Assembly: GCA_009777235.1 (NCBI GenBank) | Contig: WRMH01000002.1 | Location: 144,647-208,646 of the forward strand | Length of the DNA stretch: 64,000 bases | Source of the DNA: Oscillospiraceae bacterium | GTDB taxonomy: Bacteria; Bacillota; Clostridia; Oscillospirales; Oscillospiraceae | Direction of reading: 5' to 3' | Notes under the pieces: generated by a model | What the model was told of the DNA's origin: nothing | What the model saw: only the letters and a program-made list of their open reading frames with translations | Database searches by the model: none | Program-made: the position numbers and the translations under genes | Shown here: positions 51,201 to 58,952 of the stretch, piece after piece | Layout: every line of letters begins with the position of its first letter | Numbering within the stretch: the stretch's first letter is position 1

Positions 51201-54034
51201 CGGCCCGTGACGTTGCCTACATTATCAGTGGCCACGGCGGATAAAAGCACATCAATGTGTTTCGATGCAACGGTAATCGCTGACGCGGGAAGAACAAATT
51301 CTGCCTGGAATGTGCCATCGCCAACGGCTGTTACAGCTTTTGGCGAGCCGGCAATCGGATCTCCGTCCGCATACAGCGTAATTGTGTTCATGCCTGCAGA
51401 AGCTCCGCCGCGGTCGTCGGCGATTATTGTGACCTTAACCCGCTCATTGAAGAAAATGCCAAACGTTAAAAAATTCAGCGTTTTGCTCAAAGCACTGCCA
51501 TTTTCTTTCGTAATGCTGAATCCGGCTATATCTGGATTTGTTGTGTCTATGTACACTGTTCTTCCGACGGTTTCTTCATTGCCGAAATTGTTTACGGCAA
51601 CAACCTCGATAATATTCTCACCGTCAACAGGATTTTGAGTTGTATTAACTGTAAATATTTCTTGCAGCGTCAGGGACTCATAGAAATTTTCGTCTATGGC
51701 TTTGCCATTCTTATCGGTGGTAACAACCTGACCATTAACCTTAATGATAACCGAAAAAATGCCGCCGCTTTCAGTGTCAACCGTTATGGTAAATCCTACG
51801 TCCCCATCATACCATTCTTCTGTCCCATTTGTATGTAGCGCGCTACTTGCCGGAACAATAGAAATCGTTGGCTCTTCATTTTTGAGACTGACAATATCGC
51901 TGAACGCGTTTGATGTTACGCCCGGATCGGTCGGTTTTGTTTTTCCTGCCGATGAGTTGCCTGCTATATCCTTTATTGAAGCTGAGATTTCGTTTGCGTT
52001 AAAATCAGCGAGAGTCAGCGTAAATGTAGCGGAAGAACCTGAAACGGCTTTAGGCGCTCCGATAGCGACTTCGTCACTGTATAAGGTAATTTTGTCCAAC
52101 CCGGATGAAATGCCGGAGTCGTTCGCAGTAACCACCACTTCAATTTCATTGTTAGAAAAGGTTCCGAAAGTCAGGAAGTTAATGACTTGAGAGAGTGTCG
52201 CCGGCTTTTGCTGAAAGTGAAAACCTGTAATTTCAGGCGGCGTTTTGTCGATTTTAATATTAACCGTTTTCGCGGCGGAAACGTTGTCAGCTTTATCGAC
52301 GGCATATACATAGAAGGTTTCGTTGTTTTGTTCTTCCGTAATTGTAAAAGCATACTTTCCAGATATGGTATCTCCCGATTTTGCCGTATCAGTAATAAGC
52401 GCGGTATTGGTCGTCTCAGCCAATACTTGAGCGGGCGTTAACGTGCTTTTACTCCATACAACTCTTGAAAAACCGGAGGATGGAAACGCCACAGTATCTT
52501 GGTCGGTCACGATTCCGCTTACCGTATAATCCTGATTCGTCCACTCCATCGCCGGGATATCGGCTGCTGTCGGGACGGCTTTGTCGATAACAATTACAAT
52601 ATCCTTAGCAAGGGTTTTTGTTTCTGTTCCTCTTCTTCCGTTCCTGCTTGTACTTATGCTAACCGTTGTAATCGTTCTTGAAGTGGTTAAGGTTTGGCTG
52701 GGCTCAAATCCGGAGCCATCAATTTGGATGCTTCTATATTTTATGGAATCCACCGGATTAAAAGTAACGGATGCATTGTTTTTAAAAACGTAAAATCTTT
52801 GTGTGGCGGTCTCGTAATAATCAACCTTATGGCTGTGATTAAAAGTGAATAAATCCTCTTCGTTTTCATCGGTAATACCTATTGGCACAAATGAAACTGA
52901 AATGCTGGAACCTGCCGCTGTTACATTTATAAACGTATAGGTATAATCTTCGTATATGGTCAAATTGGGGTCGTCATCGTCAATTTCAGAGCCATTGATC
53001 CATATTGAGCCGATCATGTGTCCGGCATCTGGAGTAATGCTGAGTGACAAGTTGCTGCCGTGACCGACTTTTTGCGATCCTCCGGCGGGGGAACCGCCTA
53101 CGGTAATAGAGCCATTGCCCGTAGAGGATATGGCGATATCATATGTATTAATTGAAAAGGTCACCGTAACGGAATAATCCTTGCTAATGCCTGTAAATAT
53201 GTGTGTATATTCAGTTCGGGTGCTATCAAAGGCTCCTGTTATTGGTGTATCGGGAGTTGGGCTAATAACGACGCTGCTGATATGATAATTTTTGTTTGCC
53301 GTCGCGGTGAAGCCGGGGCTGTCCCCTTCGCTTGCGGTGATTTTTCCGCCATCAGTTATGACGTTGGTTCCATCATCTATTGTTCCGCTACCATAGATTG
53401 TAAAATTTATTTCCCATGTTTTTGCGATAAATGCGACATAGACAATATGGTTATCAGCAACAAGTTCGAATTCGCAGGTGTACTCCTCACGATTCACTGC
53501 TTCAAGAACCGGCTCTCCGTCAACAAAAAATTCCGCAATCAAATAACCGTTCAAAGCTTCTGCTGTGACACTTTTGATTGAACCATATGGAATTGACATT
53601 TCTGAGGCGGTAATCGTTCCCTTTAGGCTCGGCTCATCATAATTCGTTGTAATCGAAAACGTCTTAAGATCAAAATCGGCGGCGGTAAATGAAATACCTG
53701 CACCTCCCAAAAACAGCCCTGTATCATAAAAATCATCATACTTAGTCATGCCGGTAATAGCAATGTCGTAGGTGTTGTCTAAATCGACAAAATCTGTGAA
53801 TGTCGCAACGCCGTCAAACATGGGCTCTGTCTGTGTTTCGGTCGCATTCATGCTGTTCTTAAGTGTGACGGAAATACTCCCGCCTACCGTATTTGGTATC
53901 TCGACAGTAAATATCGGTTGTGTTGCCGCAAACACCCCCGGCAGCACTGATCCAGGAATTATACCGACAATCAATATTGTCGCAATCAATATGGCAAAAA
54001 CACGCTTGCCGCTATTCCTCATAATGTTAGTCAT
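48242..54034 (-). CDS. Giant Ig-like repeat surface protein with C-terminal membrane anchor
   Basis: 1930 residues. A Sec signal peptide (about 1-37, VFAILIATILIVGIIPG...VFA) is followed by divergent InlB B-repeat-like beta units (about 100-400) such as INTYDIAISSTGNGSITVGG. Next come long Ig-like repeats opening with IDKTPPEITGF or IDTTNPDIAGF and containing FLTFGIFFNE-type segments, at least three of about 190-210 residues, then further Ig-like modules to about 1870. The end is one TM helix (about 1898-1920) and the basic tail HRVKKKRMLENA; there is no LPxTG sorting motif. GGAGGG lies 9 nt before ATG 54034. It is the last gene of the type VII-like row but has its own possible promoter. It may be an adhesin, scaffold or partner of the secretion system. 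Confidence 0.85.
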   Translation of the reverse strand: MTNIMRNSGKRVFAILIATILIVGIIPGSVLPGVFAATQPIFTVEIPNTVGGSISVTLKNSMNATETQTEPMFDGVATFTDFVDLDNTYDIAITGMTKYDDFYDTGLFLGGAGISFTAADFDLKTFSITTNYDEPSLKGTITASEMSIPYGSIKSVTAEALNGYLIAEFFVDGEPVLEAVNREEYTCEFELVADNHIVYVAFIAKTWEINFTIYGSGTIDDGTNVITDGGKITASEGDSPGFTATANKNYHISSVVISPTPDTPITGAFDSTRTEYTHIFTGISKDYSVTVTFSINTYDIAISSTGNGSITVGGSPAGGSQKVGHGSNLSLSITPDAGHMIGSIWINGSEIDDDDPNLTIYEDYTYTFINVTAAGSSISVSFVPIGITDENEEDLFTFNHSHKVDYYETATQRFYVFKNNASVTFNPVDSIKYRSIQIDGSGFEPSQTLTTSRTITTVSISTSRNGRRGTETKTLAKDIVIVIDKAVPTAADIPAMEWTNQDYTVSGIVTDQDTVAFPSSGFSRVVWSKSTLTPAQVLAETTNTALITDTAKSGDTISGKYAFTITEEQNNETFYVYAVDKADNVSAAKTVNIKIDKTPPEITGFHFQQKPATLSQVINFLTFGTFSNNEIEVVVTANDSGISSGLDKITLYSDEVAIGAPKAVSGSSATFTLTLADFNANEISASIKDIAGNSSAGKTKPTDPGVTSNAFSDIVSLKNEEPTISIVPASSALHTNGTEEWYDGDVGFTITVDTESGGIFSVIIKVNGQVVTTDKNGKAIDENFYESLTLQEIFTVNTTQNPVDGENIIEVVAVNNFGNEETVGRTVYIDTTNPDIAGFSITKENGSALSKTLNFLTFGIFFNERVKVTIIADDRGGASAGMNTITLYADGDPIAGSPKAVTAVGDGTFQAEFVLPASAITVASKHIDVLLSAVATDNVGNVTGRDAAHPDGKSGAPNTINSDILNSRLMIETVPPTIDIDFPDAVYTEKGKKWYPNDILFTITARDVDSGIRSVEININGESITADRNGKAINADFYLSETNEAVFHINTNQGEINADGSYAIEVTVVDNADNAYSISDIVYKDIDDPYITRFEFVPATSNGISETSEFIEFFEYGFYFKEEFIANIHVSDLEPSSGLNNVAYRFVSYQNGKRQGEISGTQEIVAGVASLTVPKGFKGQIFVEAFDNVGNQSGDKTTQAFAIDAIAPEIEITNNTATDYKDADGNKLYRTDMSFTVTVYDDISGIKEIGYSQSAEQESFERKVISVNNTGYQTGDELEDGWIIAEMDFNLVTKVIKTFSFSADDNDVFLTFDAVDRSENRIENVQSEKITIDTTPPVINVVFRADEAKNEYYYSATRSADITVLERNFDASLINTIIENTFGQVPSFSFTQISNIEYVAVIDFEEGDYTFDMSGTDLGNHTVIVNFSGGNENLFYVDKTPPVIEENFITFSNAITDNSFNKDMTATIKITEHNFDPELTNLIITRKGAGEAHNGVDMVDVTDMMGGNRWESQGDVHTISFAFDVDAVYQIEITPRDLAGNSADQRSTVVFEIDKTVPIVSAKNEKYVSADDVEFLDMYPYSRKDEPAPTVEFMDLNIDHIRYDLTVYIPDYTNGKNEPVVKPVKVYLNEDKNQSGVIKGNLFTLPDFTKDGIYAVKLVAVDTAGNESVLNFNTYVRLIEDDVLAYISNSSLEAKTGWYSIQYENGDTISKKPDNFSDIDIVVFANKDTGRDIVLRDNNGAELNTNLKAIEDDNMFGIGIYSYTLNADYFKENFQDDTDVELHLSVKNDQVRIDLGKLHIDNIAPICNIPGDFKSWSWYYGNEDRTITISNISELIDESQCKVYNNGREIDFVYSSENNTLTFTLSKGWHSVGIVLADVAGNVNNIQERENIHIGLFWLYIIIAASVIVAPAAVAIVIHRVKKKRMLENA

Positions 54035-54072
54035 TTCTAAACACCCTCCGGTTTTCGAGAATATTATACATA

Positions 54073-54114
54073 TAGCTCCACAGCCTCAGGTTTCCGAGCC
54101 TGGAACTTCAGCTA
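54073..54114 (-). promoter_or_regulatory. Palindromic element and -10 box before the giant surface protein gene
   Basis: TAGCT (54073-54077) and AGCTA (54110-54114) enclose a second dyad CAGG/CCTG. On the minus strand a perfect TATAAT follows at 54068-54063, about 29 nt before the start codon. A good -35 is lacking, and the dyad overlaps its expected place, as an activator or repressor site would. Confidence 0.35.
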
Positions 54115-54216
54115 ATTTTCTATTCTTTTGAATATGCAAAACGCCTGCGCACTTAGAGAAACCACAGATAGTTAATTGGCAGCTCATATGTAGTTGCAGA
54201 GTTTCAGATTCATATC

Positions 54217-54567
54217 TTAACCCTTATCAATCTGTTTTTCATCCAATACACTTGAAAAAGCTTTATAAAATGTGCTTTTTGTTTTGGATCTTTTGTATTT
54301 ATAAAAGTACATGAGAAATCCAACGAAAAAGCATAACAACGCCAAAATGATAAACCCGTATAACGGAGCCAAAATAAACGGCGAGTCGTATTTCAAATCA
54401 AGAGCGGTTTCAAGCCGGTTATACAAGCCCGAAACGAAAAGAACAGCGAATACTGCTGCAAATATCCCTATTGAATACAGCAAGAATTTCACATACGAGC
54501 CTGTCACATAATTGACGATTAAATATTTTTCAAACTCCTTTTTGATTTTTTCAAACAGCTTTTTCAT
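54217..54567 (-). CDS. Two-helix membrane protein of the type VII-like locus
   Basis: 116 residues: basic amphipathic N-terminus (MKKLFEKIKKEFEKYL), TM helix 1 (about 28-48), a short outer loop (about 49-63) and TM helix 2 (about 64-88), then a basic cytoplasmic tail. The ATG overlaps the kinase stop (ATGA) with GGAGG 7 nt upstream, so it is translationally coupled to the kinase. Size and topology recall EssA-like small membrane subunits but no sequence signature confirms it. Confidence 0.7.
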   Translation of the reverse strand: MKKLFEKIKKEFEKYLIVNYVTGSYVKFLLYSIGIFAAVFAVLFVSGLYNRLETALDLKYDSPFILAPLYGFIILALLCFFVGFLMYFYKYKRSKTKSTFYKAFSSVLDEKQIDKG

Positions 54568-56450
54568 GACTGTGCCTCCTTTGCCGCCACACTCTTAAAG
54601 AATTCTTGTATTTCTGGTCTGCTGCGTCCTGTATCGGCTGCAATAGTTTTAATTGCTTCGTCGTTGTCAAGCACATTTTTTAGCTTGACAACAGCACTGC
54701 GAAACTCAATGTTGTCTTGGTGCTCAATTAAAGTTTCATATGCAGCGACAAGCTCGGTTTTTCCGACTTCGACATTGAAAATTGCCCTTGCTAAATCATA
54801 GCCAATACTTTCACCTGTTACTTGAAGTTTTACAATTTCGGTCGAAATTTCTCTAAATCTTCGTGTATTGGCATTTCGCATAATTTCATCGATTCGTTCG
54901 GGCAACAGGCTTGCATTGTTGATTTGCTGCAAAAGCCTTACGAGCAACGCACCCTCAAACTCAGATATATCGCCGCCGCCCGTATATGTAAAAGCGGCAA
55001 TTTTTGAATAAGTGGCGTCCACCCTGTTTGCAGGGACAGTTCTGATTAAGTCGCCCGCGATTTCTTCCATTTTGTAAAATTGAGTATCATTATAATTGGA
55101 AGTCAGATTGTCCCATTTACCTTCGGCGATTCTAAACGCCATGCTCTGGTAGATAAAAAATATAGTCAGAAATACAGTAAACAGCGAAAGCATCCGTCCT
55201 GACCACCTGAAAGCGTTTCTAACCTTTGTATTCTCTTCCTTTACGATTGTCGGGACAGAATCTTTCGCGTTCTCTAAATCTTTTCTTAAATCCCTATACG
55301 AATGGTAATAATCCCTATTGTCTAAATCGATATAATGTTTTGCCCGCCTTTTGGTGCATTTCTTGATAATGCTTTCCAGTTTTTTGTGATAATAAAGAGA
55401 TGTGCAGGATAAATCTCTGTTAAAATAAGTGTCATCGTTCAAAAAATTGTCTTTGTAAAAATCATGAGAATCATTGGAAAACTTTGATGTTTTAGTAATC
55501 AGCTCAAAAATATTTAAGCATTCCCAAAATGTCGCACCGAAAGAGAAGATATCGCTTTCGACTGACATTTTTCCTTGCTCAAAATTAGAAGAAAAAGGAA
55601 ACAGAGAACCGTTTGAGGCCTTGGAATAGCATTCCGGCGCCGCGTAACCCAATGTTCCGTATTGATACATTTTTTCTAAAGTTTCATTCTTGTTATAATC
55701 AACCTCAGATAAATCGCTCTCTGAAAACCTGTTGGCTTTTGTGACTTTTTTGGATCTTCCAAAATCGATCAGCACCAATTCCTTGCCATATCTTGTAACC
55801 ATGATGTTTTCCGGCTTTATATCTAAATGCAAAATATTTTTTTGTTCTGTGGCGAATTCCATAATTTCGCACAGGTTTATCATGAAAAGCAAAATCTGAT
55901 TTTGATATTTCAAAGTGTTGTCGTATGTATAGCTTAAAGTTACCGCTCTTTTTTCATCGGATTCAAAGTCATGATAATTAATAACGTTTGAGAGCCCATT
56001 GCCCAGGGGCTCAATTCTTCTCAGCTTCCAATATTCCTCGCGGCAATATTCCTCAAGAGACCAACCATCGATGAATTCCTCAACGACGCAGAAATAGGTG
56101 GATTTGTCGATAACCCCGCTGTCAATCTTGTTGCAGATAGAACTGAACTCACCCAGATCCTCAATAACGTCGTCTACCCTGACGATGGAGCGGCATTCCC
56201 TGAGCTCCTCAAATATCTTCCATTCCTCGGTTTTGAAGATATTCAGCCTGTCAACAATTTTTCCGTCCATCACAACAGCCTTCGGCTTAAACTTTAAGAC
56301 GCATGAAAACTGAAGACCTCCGTTAAGTTTCGTTTTTAAGCCTTTGTAAACGATACTCTCCGTGCCAATCGCAATAAAGCCGTCTTTGTTTATTCCGTGA
56401 GACGTATCAATAATGTATTTGTAAGAATTACCGATGATTTCATTGCTCAT
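54564..56450 (-). CDS. Transmembrane Ser/Thr protein kinase of the type VII-like locus (EssB-like layout)
   Basis: 628 residues. The cytoplasmic kinase domain (about 10-400) has a loop IGTESIVYKG in place of the Gly-rich loop (28-37), the ATP lysine in VLKFK (Lys53), catalytic loop ILHLDIKPENIMV (about 204-216, Asp/Lys/Asn intact), DFG in LIDFGRSK, and APE in GYAAPE. One TM helix (about 422-441, LFTVFLTIFFIYQ) precedes a helical extracytoplasmic domain of about 190 residues. EssB/YukC of type VII systems has the same kinase-like fold, TM and outer domain but is a pseudokinase; here all catalytic residues remain. The start codon overlaps the stop of a 52-codon gene. Equivalence to EssB is inferred from layout and neighbours. 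Confidence 0.85.
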   Translation of the reverse strand: MSNEIIGNSYKYIIDTSHGINKDGFIAIGTESIVYKGLKTKLNGGLQFSCVLKFKPKAVVMDGKIVDRLNIFKTEEWKIFEELRECRSIVRVDDVIEDLGEFSSICNKIDSGVIDKSTYFCVVEEFIDGWSLEEYCREEYWKLRRIEPLGNGLSNVINYHDFESDEKRAVTLSYTYDNTLKYQNQILLFMINLCEIMEFATEQKNILHLDIKPENIMVTRYGKELVLIDFGRSKKVTKANRFSESDLSEVDYNKNETLEKMYQYGTLGYAAPECYSKASNGSLFPFSSNFEQGKMSVESDIFSFGATFWECLNIFELITKTSKFSNDSHDFYKDNFLNDDTYFNRDLSCTSLYYHKKLESIIKKCTKRRAKHYIDLDNRDYYHSYRDLRKDLENAKDSVPTIVKEENTKVRNAFRWSGRMLSLFTVFLTIFFIYQSMAFRIAEGKWDNLTSNYNDTQFYKMEEIAGDLIRTVPANRVDATYSKIAAFTYTGGGDISEFEGALLVRLLQQINNASLLPERIDEIMRNANTRRFREISTEIVKLQVTGESIGYDLARAIFNVEVGKTELVAAYETLIEHQDNIEFRSAVVKLKNVLDNDEAIKTIAADTGRSRPEIQEFFKSVAAKEAQS

Positions 56451-56605
56451 TGCTTCTTCGAAACTCCATTTGATTCAGCAAAAATCAAATTGAATATAGA
56501 TTCCTTTGAGCCTTCATTCAGTACGCTCAATTTTTCGATTTGTTGCTTGTTTTTTTGCTTGTCATCTGTGGCAACAACATTGCCGCCTGCCTTTGGCGCT
56601 CCCAT
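56447..56605 (-). CDS. Small protein (52 residues) coupled to the kinase gene
   Basis: From ATG 56605 (MGAPKAGGNVVATDDKQ...) to a TGA that overlaps the kinase ATG (ATGA). It is polar with Gly/Lys-rich N-terminus and a helical C-terminal half containing IEKLSVLNEGSKESIFNLIF. No signal peptide or TM. Upstream AAGGA is rather far (about 13 nt). Coupling to the kinase suggests a regulator or substrate; family not recognised. Confidence 0.55.
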   Translation of the reverse strand: MGAPKAGGNVVATDDKQKNKQQIEKLSVLNEGSKESIFNLIFAESNGVSKKQ

Positions 56606-56650
56606 CGCTTCTATCTCATCCTTTCAATATTGTATAAATTTTAGATTGTT

Positions 56651-56770
56651 TTAGTTTTCAGATAAATCTATCAGTTTAATTTCCGGTAAATTACGATCTT
56701 TTTTCATCGAGCATCCTCCTCCAAATAGCATTAAAAGTGCTAAAAGCAACAGCAAAAATTTTATTCTCAT
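56651..56770 (-). CDS. Tiny lipoprotein (39 residues)
   Basis: ATG 56770 with AAGGA 8 nt upstream opens MRIKFLLLLLALLMLFGGGC, a lipoprotein signal peptide with the lipid-anchored Cys at residue 20. Only about 19 residues follow (SMKKDRNLPEIKLIDLSEN), so the mature product is a short acylated peptide. It lies within the type VII-like row between the WXG100 gene and the kinase. Function unknown. Confidence 0.6.
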   Translation of the reverse strand: MRIKFLLLLLALLMLFGGGCSMKKDRNLPEIKLIDLSEN

Positions 56771-56771
56771 T

Positions 56772-56927
56772 TCAGCCATCCTTATTGGCGTCAATGCGCT
56801 CAACGTCCATTATGAATTGTTCGTTGTTCTTTTTAAAAGTCTCAAGCGCATCAATTTTCTGCTCCTGAGTTTGAGAGGATGCTTGTATGGACCTGATGAC
56901 ATCATCCGCCTTCGCCGGACTGAGGAT
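56772..56927 (-). other. Start-less reading frame after the WXG100 gene (possible frameshift extension)
   Basis: A 51-codon open frame overlaps the end of the WXG100 gene in the +1 frame and continues to TGA at 56774-56772. It encodes a convincing amphipathic coiled coil (IRSIQASSQTQEQKIDALET, then VERIDANKDG) but has no ATG, GTG or TTG near its beginning. It could be reached by a +1 frameshift near the WXG100 stop (GGA TGA), use a rare start, or be a decayed gene. Confidence 0.5.
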
Positions 56928-57222
56928 TCACATTAAACTTGCCCAGCTCCTCATCCAAACTTAAATAATTATCCTTGACATCCTTGACGACGCTATTGTT
57001 TATGCTATCAAGAACATCCTTGATACCGCCGATTTTTTCCAAAATATAATCGGACTCCTTTTTGTACGCATCGGCACCCTGCCCCTTCCATTTCGAAAGC
57101 AAGGTGGTATTAATGCTGTCGAACTTATTTTTGATGGAGTTAAACTCGGCAATTGCCTCGACACTGTCCTTTTCAAATTGCGCAATTTTACTGATATCAG
57201 CCGATACAAAAGCTTCTGCCAT
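56902..57222 (-). CDS. esxA: WXG100-family (ESAT-6-like) secreted protein
   Basis: 106 residues forming a helix-turn-helix hairpin: helix 1 to about residue 40, the turn with the signature TLLSKWKGQGADAY (Trp-x-Gly at 45-47), and helix 2 to about 90, with KDVKDNYLSLDEELGKF near the end, close to the YxxxD/E export signal pattern. Such proteins leave the cell as dimers through EssC-type machines. AAGGA lies 9 nt before the ATG. It is directly downstream of the split EssC genes, and a further frame follows in +1. Confidence 0.9.
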   Translation of the reverse strand: MAEAFVSADISKIAQFEKDSVEAIAEFNSIKNKFDSINTTLLSKWKGQGADAYKKESDYILEKIGGIKDVLDSINNSVVKDVKDNYLSLDEELGKFNVNPQSGEGG

Positions 57223-57236
57223 AACAATTCATCCTT

Positions 57237-58952
57237 TCAATATTTAATAAATTTCAGTTTGTGCAAATTATCTGCTTCAGCATCGTAAAAATAGCCGTCG
57301 CCTCTTTCACAGCGAGCGTAATCTTCTTTAAGAGATTTCACGTCCATATCTCCAAAGAGGGTTTTCTGACCGCGCTCCCCGGCAAATTCCGCTATATTGT
57401 CCAGCAAAAAGGCTATGTTTACCGCATTTTTGAAAGCAGAGTTTGTCTCAGCCTCATTGATCTTCTGGATATCGGAAAAGATAAACAGATATCCTCTTTC
57501 CTCAGCATCATCAAGCATCTGAGAAAGGATTTTTTCAATGAACTGCTTTTTCTCAAGATCATTGATATATACCGATTTGCTTTGAATGACAAAAACGGTA
57601 AAAGGTGTTGCTTCGCCGCTGTAATCAGGAATTTTACTGTCAAGGTCTCGCGCCAAAGCACCTTTTAGCCCATAGGTTTCGGCTAAAAATGATTTGCTTA
57701 GAGTGAGATGGTTTTCGTTCAGATATTTGTAAAACTGCTGAATTGGGGATAGCTTCTTAGTTGCGGATGATCCATCTTTATAGCTCAGGGGAATCTCGGC
57801 ATGCTTATTGATCAATATCGTATCTGTTTTACCGCTGATGCTATCATAGATAGGTTTAAGCTGATTTCGTCCATCATCAAAAAGAATAACGCGGGCATCA
57901 CGCTTCTTTGAGATAAAACCATCAAGCAGTAAATTAAGCAGGTTGGTTTTTCCGAATTCCTTCTTGCCATAGATTGCGATCACATTAGACTTCTCAAAAT
58001 CCACGGTGACAGGATTAAAATCAACATAATCCAAACCGACGCTCACTGCGCCGTCAGGAATATCTTTTGGGGGTGACTGCCGACACAGTGTTTCATATTC
58101 TTCCCGTGTAAGCTCTTTAGGAAAGGTCTGATATTTCTTTACACTTCGTGAGTCGTACTTTTTCTGAACCTTTGCTTTGAAGGTGTCCTCTGTGTCGGCG
58201 CTGCCCTCGGCATTTTCAGGTTTGTACGGCAATGTGCATTGAACCTCATAGGGTAGGTTCATGCGGAATGTTCCGGTAACTCCGTCCGGCTTTACCGTTA
58301 CGTTCGCAAAGCCGTGGCCGGGGTTGTTCCCGATTAAGCCGACTTTCCCGGTGGTGAAAACCTCTCCATATTTATCTGGCGGCAGTTCAAAGGCGATTTT
58401 CTGTTTAAAGCCGCCAAGATAAGAAACGATACCCTTAGTATCAGCCGCAGTTATGACAACTGTAATTCCCTTTGAAAGCCCGTCGCGGCATAGCTTTGCC
58501 AGCTTTTCATGGTAGGCCGTATAACGCGGTTCATCAATAAATGCGTTGAGGTTGTCAATAATAAATGTTGTATGCAATGGTTGCGTGTCAGCGTCTCTGA
58601 AATTTTTGCCGTTCAACTCTTTGATATTTTCCTTCAGCACATTGTCTAAAATTTTGAAAACGCGCTTGACGTATTCCTCGTTGGAATTATCAAAATATGC
58701 GGATACAAGCGGATAATCCTTGTACTCGGTCAGTGCTCCGCCAAAGTCGAGAATGAAAACCTGCTCCTGCGTTTCGTTGTACTGCTTGTGAAGGAGGTTG
58801 ACCAATGTTTTCACAAACGTCGTTTTGCCGCTCATCGCAGAGCCCACCAAAGCGATGTTTGAGTCCAGGAGGTCAACGACAAACGGAGGCTGCATTTGAA
58901 TGATCGGAATATCGAATTTGCCCAAGGCGCAAAGCATTTTATTAAGGCTCAT
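57237..58952 (-). CDS. EssC-like C-terminal ATPase modules as a separate protein
   Basis: 571 residues with two FtsK/SpoIIIE-like ATPase modules and no TM. Module 1 has Walker A GSAMSGKT (37-44) and Walker B TFIIDNLNAF; module 2 has GKKEFGKTN (about 328-336) and a YLFIFSDIQK segment. This corresponds to ATPase domains 2 and 3 of EssC, which in Bacillota are usually on one chain. ATG 58952 has GGGAGGG 6 nt upstream and overlaps the stop of the first EssC gene (ATGA), so the two chains should be made in equal amounts. The Walker B acids are partly degenerate, as in the regulatory domains of EssC. Confidence 0.87.
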   Translation of the reverse strand: MSLNKMLCALGKFDIPIIQMQPPFVVDLLDSNIALVGSAMSGKTTFVKTLVNLLHKQYNETQEQVFILDFGGALTEYKDYPLVSAYFDNSNEEYVKRVFKILDNVLKENIKELNGKNFRDADTQPLHTTFIIDNLNAFIDEPRYTAYHEKLAKLCRDGLSKGITVVITAADTKGIVSYLGGFKQKIAFELPPDKYGEVFTTGKVGLIGNNPGHGFANVTVKPDGVTGTFRMNLPYEVQCTLPYKPENAEGSADTEDTFKAKVQKKYDSRSVKKYQTFPKELTREEYETLCRQSPPKDIPDGAVSVGLDYVDFNPVTVDFEKSNVIAIYGKKEFGKTNLLNLLLDGFISKKRDARVILFDDGRNQLKPIYDSISGKTDTILINKHAEIPLSYKDGSSATKKLSPIQQFYKYLNENHLTLSKSFLAETYGLKGALARDLDSKIPDYSGEATPFTVFVIQSKSVYINDLEKKQFIEKILSQMLDDAEERGYLFIFSDIQKINEAETNSAFKNAVNIAFLLDNIAEFAGERGQKTLFGDMDVKSLKEDYARCERGDGYFYDAEADNLHKLKFIKY

